DNA from: Yamadazyma tenuis
Taxonomy: Eukaryota > Ascomycota > Pichiomycetes > Serinales > Debaryomycetaceae
DNA: 64,000 nucleotides
Direction: 5' to 3'
NCBI RefSeq assembly: GCF_029203305.1
Contig: NC_089466.1
Location: 868,001-932,000 of the forward strand
Shown: one piece after another, positions 57,601 through 64,000 of the stretch
Numbering within the stretch: the first letter of the stretch is position 1
Layout: each line of letters begins with the position of its first letter
The notes under the pieces: generated by a model
The model's database searches: none
Told to the model about the DNA's origin: nothing
The model's input: only the letters and a program-made list of their open reading frames with translations
Position numbers and translations under genes: made by a program

Positions 57601-59799
57601 TGCGGAACGACCAGCGGTATCTCTGGCTTGATTCAAAACTCTGGAAACATTATGTTCGAAAGATTCTCTTAAAGTCATACCTGGTTCTGGTTCTAACTTG
57701 TTCTGTTGAGCATTCAATATGATTTCTTGCACCTTAGTCTTTGCATCTTCGATCGTCGTTGTAACAGCCTTCATAGTATCTGAATCGGCAATTGTATCAC
57801 CAATTCCGATAGAGAAACCGTTGTGGAGTAGCCAGAAGTTAACCACTTTCTGAATATTACTGAAAAGCTGTGCACACATCTGAGGACCTTTTTCTCTCAT
57901 AACAGTGTGGATTAAACCTCCACCAGTTGCACCCACAGTCTTCTTGTCAACAACTCCGAACATTATTTCACCATCAACAATCAACATACCATTGTCATTA
58001 GGACTCGACAAACTACTTTCCAATCTTTGTAAGTGGATTCCCTTTGGAATAGCCATAGAAAGTAATTGCTTACCGGTCCACATAGGTTTTGGTTTAACAA
58101 CGGCTGGAGGGGGGATAACTCCATCCCAGTCAGGAATCCAATATAACATATTCATAACTTGATCGTATTCAATGAAGTTGTCACGTAAAGTCATTTTACG
58201 AATACCACACAAAGTATCTTGTACAATACCCATGACAGGCTTGTTTGATTGTGGAGAAACAATTTGAAGTGGAACGGCACAAATTTGGGACAACTCAGCT
58301 CTGGTTTCAGGGGATTGTGGAACATGTAAATTCATTTCATCACCATCGAAATCAGCATTATATGGAGAAGTGACGGACAAGTTCAACCTGAAGGTTGAAT
58401 AAGGCATAACCTTAACTCTGTGAGCCATCATAGACATCTTATGAAGAGATGGTTGACGGTTAAACAAAACTGGATCATCATCCATTAAATGTCTCTCAAC
58501 CTTCCAACCATATTGCAAAGCAATATCACCAGCTCTTTTGTTATATCTTAAATCGATACGATCACCACTATCTCTGATAACGTATTTTGCACCTGGATGC
58601 TCATTTGGTCCGTTTCTGACAAATTCAGTTAAACGGTGAATATTAAAAGGAGTAACAATTTCGGGATAACTCAAAGTTCTTGCAATAGAAAGTGGAACCC
58701 CAACTTGATCTAAGTCCAAGTTTGGATCACCAGAAATAACTGTACGAGCCGAAAAATCCACTCTCTTACCCATCAAGTTACCTCTAAGTCTTCCTTCCTT
58801 ACCCTTCAATCTAGCTCTGATGGATTTTATTGGACGACCAGTCTTTTGTAACGCTTGCGGTTGACCTGCAATATCGTTATCCATATAAGTAGCCACATGG
58901 AATTGAAGTAAAGCTTCAAATTCACTAATTACATGTTGAGGCGAGCCATCCATTTCAAGACGCTCAACATTGATATTCGCCTTAAGAACGTCAGCAAGCT
59001 TAAAAGTTAAATCATCCTCACCTCTCGCAGTATCATTGAAAGCAATAGAAGGTCTAACAGGTGGAGGAGGAACTGGCAAGACAGTAATAAGCATCCAATC
59101 GGGCCTAGCATAATCTTCGTTGAACCCTAATTTGAGACAGTCAGCGGAACTAATATGACGGAATACGTTCAAGATTTCGGTTGGAGATAAAAGACGTCTT
59201 TCGGGTTGGTCTTCACTTTCAGATGACTTACCTTGCTTCCAAGTACCCCAAAGCTTTAAACCATCTCTACGAACAGTAGGCTGAGCGTGGCCACAACCAC
59301 CTCTACCTGTATTCACCGAAGCGTTTTCACCGTCATCCTCAGGGTCAGCTTCACAAACCATTTTGGTTTTACAAACAGCCCAAACAGCGTTGAATCTTCT
59401 TTTTGGGTCTCTGATTTTGATGGCTTGAGCCATGGCAGCATTGGATTCATCAAGCAACAACTTACCACAGTGCATGCAAACACATTCACACACCTTTTTG
59501 ATTTTGGCAATGAATCCAATATGGAACACCGGCTTGGCCAATTCAATATGACCAAAGTGACCTGGACATTCCGCCATGTCTTCACCACAAGTTTGACACT
59601 TAAAGTTTCTATCAATCGAACCTAACCGCGGATCGTTCAACCCACCTTCTCTTGGTTTTTTGGTAGACTGGTCAATTGTTTCTGGATACTCGATTTTGGC
59701 CACTGAAATAGCTCTGATTTCTTCAGGGGATAACAATCCAAACTGAACTTCTTTGACAGCCCTTAGGGGAGCACTGGAAAATGGGAACTCTCTGCTCAT
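54649..59799 (-). CDS. RPB1: RNA polymerase II largest subunit Rpb1
   Basis: 1716 residues (S. cerevisiae Rpo21: 1733). N-terminal clamp zinc motifs [17 protein letters not shown] and CVCMHCGK; active-site metal motif [15 protein letters not shown] with three Asp; bridge-helix region [20 protein letters not shown]; trigger-loop region [18 protein letters not shown]. The C-terminal domain starts with degenerate SPGYGG units, then one YPPTSPS, 21 [14 protein letters not shown] and a partial YSPS, ending in an acidic tip. CTG codons appear to be absent in the ~1 kb at the 5' end that I read, as expected for a highly expressed gene in a CTG-clade yeast. Its CTD reader RTT103 is also in the window. 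Confidence 0.97.
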   Translation of the reverse strand: MSREFPFSSAPLRAVKEVQFGLLSPEEIRAISVAKIEYPETIDQSTKKPREGGLNDPRLGSIDRNFKCQTCGEDMAECPGHFGHIELAKPVFHIGFIAKIKKVCECVCMHCGKLLLDESNAAMAQAIKIRDPKRRFNAVWAVCKTKMVCEADPEDDGENASVNTGRGGCGHAQPTVRRDGLKLWGTWKQGKSSESEDQPERRLLSPTEILNVFRHISSADCLKLGFNEDYARPDWMLITVLPVPPPPVRPSIAFNDTARGEDDLTFKLADVLKANINVERLEMDGSPQHVISEFEALLQFHVATYMDNDIAGQPQALQKTGRPIKSIRARLKGKEGRLRGNLMGKRVDFSARTVISGDPNLDLDQVGVPLSIARTLSYPEIVTPFNIHRLTEFVRNGPNEHPGAKYVIRDSGDRIDLRYNKRAGDIALQYGWKVERHLMDDDPVLFNRQPSLHKMSMMAHRVKVMPYSTFRLNLSVTSPYNADFDGDEMNLHVPQSPETRAELSQICAVPLQIVSPQSNKPVMGIVQDTLCGIRKMTLRDNFIEYDQVMNMLYWIPDWDGVIPPPAVVKPKPMWTGKQLLSMAIPKGIHLQRLESSLSSPNDNGMLIVDGEIMFGVVDKKTVGATGGGLIHTVMREKGPQMCAQLFSNIQKVVNFWLLHNGFSIGIGDTIADSDTMKAVTTTIEDAKTKVQEIILNAQQNKLEPEPGMTLRESFEHNVSRVLNQARDTAGRSAEMSLKDLNNVKQMVTSGSKGSFINISQMSACVGQQIVEGKRIPFGFADRTLPHFTKDDYSPESKGFVENSYLRGLTPQEFFFHAMAGREGLIDTAVKTAETGYIQRRLVKALEDIMVHYDGTTRNSLGDIIQFIYGEDGMDGTQVEKQSVDTIPGGDIAFEKRYKIDLLKDDLAIESAKEIKGDVELQRLVDEEFVQLKSDRQYLREVCFPTGDSSWPLPVNLRRIIQNAQQIFHSGRQKVSDLKLDEIILGVRELCNNLLVVRGDSVLAKEAQENATLLFQCLVRSRLASRRIIEEFKLNKVSFEWVMGEIENQFQKSAVHPGEMVGVIAAQSIGEPATQMTLNTFHYAGVSSKNVTLGVPRLKEILNVAKNIKTPALTVYLQQDIAEDIEKAKVVQSAIEHTTLKNVTSATEIFYDPDPRSTVIEEDYDTVEAYFAIPDEKVEESIEKQSPWLLRLELDRAKMLDKQLTMSQVAEKISQNFGEDLFVIWSDDTADKLIIRCRVVRDPKSLDDEDTEEDQILKRIESHMLESISLRGIPGIIRVFMMQHKVNYVDDAGEFQQGQEWVLETDGVNLADVMSIPGVDSSRTYSNNFIEILSVLGIEATRSALYKEILNVIAFDGSYVNYRHMALLVDVMTSRGHLMAITRHGINRNDTGALMRCSFEETVEILLEAASAAELDDCRGISENVMLGQMAPLGTGAFDVMIDDKMLKGADANGGLEDFEGGATPYKDYSMEDDKIQGFDEGAAGFSPIHTAQVNEGSGGLTSYGGVTSPSPTSPFSYGATSPGYGGAGLTSPGYGGGPTSPSYPPTSPSYSPTSPSYSPTSPSYSPTSPSYSPTSPSYSPTSPSYSPTSPSYSPTSPSYSPTSPSYSPTSPSYSPTSPSYSPTSPSYSPTSPSYSPTSPSYSPTSPSYSPTSPSYSPTSPSYSPTSPSYSPTSPSYSPTSPSYSPTSPSYSPTSPSYSPGSPTYSPSAAKKEDEEE
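54711..55173 (-). repeat. CTD heptad minisatellite in RPB1
   Basis: 462 bp divide exactly into 22 units of 21 bp, from the YPPTSPS codon block at 55173 to the unit before YSPGSPT. Units share protein sequence but show synonymous variants in patches (for example GAA-TAA versus GAG-TAC styles on the plus strand), suggesting segmental duplication of groups of repeats. Confidence 0.85.
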
Positions 59800-60187
59800 T
59801 GTAGGGGATGGATTTGGTTATTTTTTTGTTGGATTTTGGAGTTTTTTTTTGGGGATTGTTTATAAATATGATTATGAGATCTATCAAATGGACAAGTATA
59901 TTACAGAATTTGGGATTAAATTGGGGATGGATGGGGCTCAGATGCAATCAAGTGAATGAGTGCCTTCTATTTCTATGGTACCTTGGCTAACTAAATGATT
60001 GATTCCACTTAGATGGCTTGAAGGAAGAAATGAGCTGGGTAAGGTTGGATTTTTCAATTTTTCAGAGAGGCGAGCGTGCTTGATAGTCGCGTGCTACCGA
60101 CTTCGCACTGTGGTGCTGAGAGTTACGCCGAGTCTTCCGTGGTTCGCTACTGGAGCTAATGGGATGAAGGTATATATTAGGTGTTAC
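59800..60187. other. RPB1 promoter and CPR6 3' flank
   Basis: 388 bp on the 5' side of RPB1. T-rich tracts at 59819-59852 lie next to the RPB1 ATG. No ORF with support and no RNA gene. Confidence 0.55.
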
Positions 60188-61297
60188 TTACGAGAAGAAC
60201 TTCGACATGGCCTTCTTTTCTTTATCACGACGGGCCTTGGTGGTGGCCCGAACGTCACTCAACCCCTTAATAATGGCCCCATCTTCAGGTGCATATTTAA
60301 GAGCTTGTTCCAAACTGATTTTAGCAGCTTCTTCGTCCTTCAACAATAATTCCCCCATACCTTTTCTATAAAGAGCTTTAGCCAAAGACTTTTTCTTATC
60401 CACTTCCTTCTTTTCTTCGGTAATTTCGTCAATAGCTCTGGTGGCATAATCTACGGTCTTTCTACCTGATTTCAACTTCAACGCTACCAAAGCCGCATTC
60501 AAGTATAACGATTGCTTGAGTTCGTGAACAGTCTCCAACTCCTGTTCAGAAAGATCTTCAGGGAAGTATTCTTCAAGAAGCCCGGCGGCCTTGGTGTACT
60601 TGGCAAAAGAAACGTCCAAGTTTCCTGCCTTTAATTGGGTGGTTCCAATATCTTTTATGGCCTGAACGGCCTTGAAGACGGTTTCAGGCTTTGTAACATC
60701 GATGCTACGGTTGTCCTGCAAGGCTTCTTCGTATATATCTCCAGTTCCATCGTCGACAGGAGTTGGTTCATAGTCAGCGGGTAATTCTCCACTGTCAGCG
60801 ATGATCCAGTCGTCCACGGGCTTATCATTCTGGCCCTTTTCACACTTTTCAAGCTTTCTCACCACGGATTTGCCTTCAATAACTTCACCAAATACCACAT
60901 GCTTGCCGTCTAAATGGGGTGTTGCCACAGTGGTGATGAAGAATTGGGACCCGTTCGTGTTGGGACCAGCGTTGGCCATTGACAATAAAAATGGCTTGTT
61001 GTGGACCAATTTGAAGTTTTCATCTTCAAACTTGGCTCCGTAAATGCTTTCACCACCGATTCCAGAGCCGTGGGTAAAGTCACCACCCTGGCACATGAAG
61101 TCTTTGATCACACGGTGGAAAGTGGATCCTTTGTAGTGAAGAGGAATACCAGACTCAGTTTTGCCCTTCTCTCCAGTACAAAGAGCTCTGAAGTTTTCGG
61201 CAGTTTTGGGAACAACGTCATCGTAGAGCTCAAATACGACTCTACCCTGGGGTACTCCGGCAGAGGAAATGTCGAAAAATACTTTGGAACGGGACAT
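60188..61297 (-). CDS. CPR6: Cyclophilin-40 type peptidyl-prolyl isomerase (Cpr6)
   Basis: 369 residues, as in S. cerevisiae Cpr6 (371). Cyclophilin domain (~1-175) with catalytic [22 protein letters not shown] and the His of [10 protein letters not shown]; the Trp that cyclosporin A prefers is His here, as usual in Cyp40. Three TPR repeats follow (~215-355), including [14 protein letters not shown] and [13 protein letters not shown] helices, for binding the Hsp90 C-terminus. The final KKAMSKFF is the common Cpr6 end. Its promoter carries heat-shock elements, which agrees with an Hsp90 co-chaperone. Cpr7 is the alternative, but the canonical active site favours Cpr6. Confidence 0.9.
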   Translation of the reverse strand: MSRSKVFFDISSAGVPQGRVVFELYDDVVPKTAENFRALCTGEKGKTESGIPLHYKGSTFHRVIKDFMCQGGDFTHGSGIGGESIYGAKFEDENFKLVHNKPFLLSMANAGPNTNGSQFFITTVATPHLDGKHVVFGEVIEGKSVVRKLEKCEKGQNDKPVDDWIIADSGELPADYEPTPVDDGTGDIYEEALQDNRSIDVTKPETVFKAVQAIKDIGTTQLKAGNLDVSFAKYTKAAGLLEEYFPEDLSEQELETVHELKQSLYLNAALVALKLKSGRKTVDYATRAIDEITEEKKEVDKKKSLAKALYRKGMGELLLKDEEAAKISLEQALKYAPEDGAIIKGLSDVRATTKARRDKEKKAMSKFFS

Positions 61298-61353
61298 GTT
61301 GGGTGAATATTCAAAGAAGCGATTGCTGCAAGCTTTATATTTTTCAACCGATT

Positions 61354-61436
61354 TTCTAGAAGGTTAGTGCGAAGGTGGGTTGGATAGGCGAATAGTGAGA
61401 GTATTCCGAATGAGAGTATTGTGATCTAGAATATTC
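61354..61436. promoter_or_regulatory. Heat-shock element cores in CPR6 promoter
   Basis: TTCTAGAA at 61354-61361 and GAATATTC at 61429-61436 are paired inverted nGAAn units of the kind bound by Hsf1. They lie 57 and 132 bp before the CPR6 ATG. Further TTCC half-sites occur at 61404 and around 61450. Confidence 0.6.
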
Positions 61437-61457
61437 CGATTGAGGGTATTCCGATCT
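61398..61457. repeat. 30-bp tandem duplication with HSE units
   Basis: Copy 1 61398-61427 and copy 2 61428-61457 match at 25 of 30 positions, both built around TATTCCGA and ending GATCT. The second copy and its junction carry the GAATATTC heat-shock core. Confidence 0.8.
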
Positions 61458-61639
61458 AAAGTAATGCTAGTGACGAGTTGAACTATCTGGGTACTGGATT
61501 ACATGATGTTTGTCATGACTTTTGTCCTTTATCGCTTTTTGCAGTAATCAAAAATATCGCCAAATTCACCTATTTAATTTTAGTTACCCAACAGTCCTAC
61601 ATTTATACATAATTTATGGAAATTTTATAATACAATAAC

Positions 61640-62623
61640 TCAAATACCATTTCTTACCGGATCGAAATACACATGTGCCATGGCCTCCTTGGCAGTCAAT
61701 CTCTCTTGGTGATCAAACTTCAAGATCTTGTCAATAAAGTCCAAGAACTCCTCGCTCACAAGATGCCTATTATCGGAGTTGACAAACTTGGTCCATGGCT
61801 TTTTGTTGTAGAACCCCAAGTCATCAAACTCCTCAGCCAACTTCAAGTTGTACTTCTGTAAATACCTTTTGAGGTCTTCTGACCCCAACACTCGCACTAT
61901 TTGAACAAGCTGGTCGGAGTTCAGCTTGCCAAAGAAAAACGGCTCCTTCTTGAACACCATCGCTGCCAACGTACATCCCAAACACCATAAGTCGAGGGAA
62001 TAGTCATAATAACGGAAGTCAAGAAGTAACTCTGGACCTTTGAAATTTCGGGTCGCCACTCGCACATTGTACTCGGTACCAGGATGGTAGTACTCTGCCA
62101 ACCCCCAATCAATGAGACGGAGTTTCCGTTGAGGATGGTCTATCATAATATTATTAGGTTTAACGTCTCGATGCATAATGCCCATCAGGTGACAGTAGTC
62201 CAATGCCTTGAGTAGCTCAAGCATGTAGAATCGGATGTCGAGGTCTTTGAGAGTTGGATATAACGTCCGATGGTCAACGTTATTAACGTATTCGAATATG
62301 ATGGCAGGGGTTTTCAGGGCTGGATTCTTGACGATATCATGGACACCGATAATGTTGGGTCCCTGGCAAACATTTTTGAGAATCGATATTTCTCGTTTGA
62401 TTTTCTTCTTCTTGACTGGCTTAAGCACCTTTATAACACAGTAACTTCCGTTGGTGGTTTCAACCCCCAAAAACACTTCAGAATATTTACCCCGGCCAAT
62501 TCGGTTCAAAATCTCGTAGGAATCGGTGGGATTCCAAGAGAGTTGGAAGCTATCGTAGTCCCAGTATGATTTGGGTTTGGATGCTAGCACATCCGTGTAT
62601 ACTTTGGAGTGGAACTTGGTCAT
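61640..62623 (-). CDS. Casein kinase 2 catalytic subunit, divergent tandem paralog
   Basis: 327 residues from the ATG at 62623. A complete kinase: GRGKYSEVF loop, [14 protein letters not shown] basic patch, HRD (151-153), DWG instead of DFG. Several CK2-typical residues differ from its neighbour and the family: VKPNN for [15 protein letters not shown] for VASR(Y/F)FKGPE in the activation segment, PFFFG for PFFHG, and LWCLGC for LWSxGC. Catalytic Asp153, Lys155 and Asn158 remain, so activity is possible. CTG at 62186-62188 (codon 146) occupies the invariant Ser of YCHSMGIMHRD. CKA1 versus CKA2 cannot be assigned; the two copies resemble each other more than either S. cerevisiae protein. Confidence 0.85.
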   Translation of the reverse strand: MTKFHSKVYTDVLASKPKSYWDYDSFQLSWNPTDSYEILNRIGRGKYSEVFLGVETTNGSYCVIKVLKPVKKKKIKREISILKNVCQGPNIIGVHDIVKNPALKTPAIIFEYVNNVDHRTLYPTLKDLDIRFYMLELLKALDYCHLMGIMHRDVKPNNIMIDHPQRKLRLIDWGLAEYYHPGTEYNVRVATRNFKGPELLLDFRYYDYSLDLWCLGCTLAAMVFKKEPFFFGKLNSDQLVQIVRVLGSEDLKRYLQKYNLKLAEEFDDLGFYNKKPWTKFVNSDNRHLVSEEFLDFIDKILKFDHQERLTAKEAMAHVYFDPVRNGI

Positions 62624-62816
62624 AAGGGTAAAACGGGATGAAATGTATGTGAGCGCGCCTTTGTCGAAATTAGCCCCAAAACGAGCCTTCACTAAAATGA
62701 CACAATCGCAGCTTCGCTACAAAGACAAAACTATTACAAAGTTGTGCTACAAAGTTGTACCACAAACAGGAACCCAAGACTCTTCGTCTATTAATTATTA
62801 ACTACTTCCCGACACT

Positions 62817-63797
62817 TTAGGCCTTAGGTCTCACGGGATCGAAGTATGGATGGTCCATAGCTTCTTGGGCTGTTAACCTTTCCTGGTGATCGTATCTCAA
62901 CAACTTATCGATCAAGTCCAAAAACTCGTCGCTCACCAAAGGCTGATTAGACTCATTGATGAATCGTTTCCAAGGTCTTCTGCTGTAGTAACCCAAATCC
63001 TCGTACTCTTCGGTCAACCGCAAATTGTACTTCCTCAAGTATTTGTTTAAGTCGTCAGATCCCAACACTCTGACAATCTGCACAAGTTGATCGGTGTTGG
63101 ACTTGCCGTGAAAGAATGGCTCTTTTTTGAACACCATAGATGCGAACATGCACCCATAAGACCACAAATCGAGTGAGTAATCATAATACCTAAAATCCAC
63201 CAACAACTCAGGTCCTTTGAAGTATCGAGAGGCAACTCTGGCATTGTACTCGGTACCTGGGTGGTAATACTCCGCCAATCCCCAATCAATGAGCCGGAGG
63301 GTCTTGGTGTCGTAGTCAATCATCACATTATGAGGTTTGACGTCTCTGTGCATAATTCCCATCAGGTGGCAGTAGTCTAAAGCTTTGAGCAACTCAAACA
63401 TATAGTACCGAATATCATAGTCGGTGAAGGTTGGATACAATGTTCTAAAATCGATGTTGTTGACATGTTCAAATACCAAGGCCGGGGTTTTCAGTTGGGG
63501 TTCTCTGACAATATCCAACAACCTAATCACATTTGGACCGTCAACCAAGTTTTGTAAAATGGAGATTTCCCGTTTTATCTTCTTCCGCTTGACGGGTTTT
63601 AGTACCTTAATAACAACCTTACTGCCTTGTGGAAGCTCCACTCCTAAGAACACTTCAGAATATTTACCTCTACCCAACTTTTTGATGATCTCGTATTTAT
63701 CTTGAGAGTTCCACTTGAGCACGACATTCTCGTAGTCCCAGAACCCTTGGGGTTTGGTCAGCAACGCATCGGTATAAACACGCGATACGGATGACAT
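62817..63797 (-). CDS. CKA1: Casein kinase 2 catalytic subunit alpha
   Basis: 326 residues from the ATG at 63797 (the frame is open further 5' without ATG). All CK2 alpha hallmarks are kept: [34 protein letters not shown] (Asp152, Lys154, Asn157), [23 protein letters not shown] and [13 protein letters not shown]. It is an acidophilic Ser/Thr kinase of growth, rRNA synthesis and transcription; Nsr1 in this window has typical CK2 sites. CTG at 63363-63365 (codon 145) again stands at the YCHSMG serine. The other copy is 193 bp downstream in the same orientation. Symbol given for the canonical copy only; CKA2 is equally possible. Confidence 0.88.
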   Translation of the reverse strand: MSSVSRVYTDALLTKPQGFWDYENVVLKWNSQDKYEIIKKLGRGKYSEVFLGVELPQGSKVVIKVLKPVKRKKIKREISILQNLVDGPNVIRLLDIVREPQLKTPALVFEHVNNIDFRTLYPTFTDYDIRYYMFELLKALDYCHLMGIMHRDVKPHNVMIDYDTKTLRLIDWGLAEYYHPGTEYNARVASRYFKGPELLVDFRYYDYSLDLWSYGCMFASMVFKKEPFFHGKSNTDQLVQIVRVLGSDDLNKYLRKYNLRLTEEYEDLGYYSRRPWKRFINESNQPLVSDEFLDLIDKLLRYDHQERLTAQEAMDHPYFDPVRPKA

Positions 63798-64000
63798 GGT
63801 GGGTGTGTTTTTTTGTGTTTGTAATTGAGCAAATTGTTTAAACAGGTAAGCGCTGTCCGACTTTAGGATGAGGACTAGAACAATAGCAATGAATGGGATT
63901 AAAAACCACTGATGTGTGAGTCTGAATACTACCGGGGACACCGTGGCGCTGTAGTTTTAGTACAAAGCTGTCGATGTATTGGGTCTTTTAATTTGACCCC
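63798..64000. other. CK2 gene promoter, window end
   Basis: About 200 bp upstream of the CK2 ATG. The open frame extends through 63941 and would encode a hydrophobic stretch, but no ATG begins it. No other feature is seen. Confidence 0.5.

Larger units (their letters stand above)
61298..61639. other. CPR6 promoter region
   Basis: 342 bp between the CPR6 start and the end of the CK2 gene. It holds a TATA-like TATAAA (minus strand, 61334-61339), two heat-shock element cores and a 30-bp tandem duplication, listed separately. Confidence 0.65.

Noticed and set aside
63798..63941. Hydrophobic, membrane-helix-like extension of the CK2 gene
   Set aside because: No ATG begins it (only GTG), and CK2 alpha has no membrane segment. 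Probably open by chance.

Overview
The window is nuclear DNA of a budding yeast of the CUG-Ser1 (CTG) clade, the group of Debaryomyces, Scheffersomyces, Meyerozyma and Candida albicans. Almost every recognisable gene has a one-to-one Saccharomyces cerevisiae counterpart. Genes are compact and nearly intron-free. The two introns found use GTATGT or GTAAGT donors and a perfect TACTAAC branch site. Two CK2 alpha genes carry a CTG codon exactly where the family has an invariant serine, which points to CUG being read as Ser. Leucines encoded by CTG in a standard translation should therefore be read as serine. The genus cannot be fixed from the sequence alone. No tRNA, rRNA, transposon or CRISPR array was recognised.

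Layout. 0.6-2.2 kb: MRPS18 and RPL25 (10-nt first exon, 338-nt intron). 2.2-4.5 kb: long gene-poor regulatory stretch leading to the glycerol-phosphatase gene (GPP1/RHR2). 5.5-10.1 kb: UTP8, MZM1, two doubtful short ORFs, TPT1. 11.4-16.4 kb: a cysteine-rich orphan, DIA2, BUD21, a tiny CDC26 gene and the ZIP transporter ATX2. 16.5-18.7 kb: three minus-strand genes I do not recognise, one of them a small secreted, dibasic-processed, four-cysteine peptide. 19-24 kb: RPL16, LEU4 and NSR1. 24.3-33.2 kb: RIM8, KEL1 and VPS53. 33.4-41.5 kb: TRP1, CCT8, a CST6/RCA1-type bZIP gene, SPO73, an orphan helical protein, CRD1 and MVD1 (51-nt intron). 41.8-48.1 kb: TUP1, COX16, a LYAR-type zinc-finger gene, CSM1 and RTT103. 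48.1-54.5 kb: HMI1, VPS52, RFC4 and POP3. 54.6-59.8 kb: RPB1. 60.2-63.8 kb: CPR6 and two tandem CK2 catalytic-subunit genes.

Functional themes. Ribosome production: RPL25, RPL16, NSR1, UTP8, BUD21, POP3. Mitochondria: MRPS18, MZM1, COX16, CRD1, HMI1 and probably LEU4. RNA polymerase II: RPB1 and the CTD-binding RTT103. Two of the four GARP tethering subunits, VPS53 and VPS52, lie 17 kb apart. Regulatory DNA that can be read directly includes PAC/RRPE pairs before UTP8 and BUD21, an MCB box before RFC4, a Gcn4 site before LEU4, heat-shock elements in a 30-bp tandem duplication before CPR6, and STRE-like boxes plus a dyad before GPP1.

The least explained content is the orphan cluster at 16.5-18.7 kb, the cysteine-rich CTG-dense gene at 11.4 kb, the divergent CK2 paralog at 61.6 kb, and several dyads and short tandem repeats in long intergenic regions.
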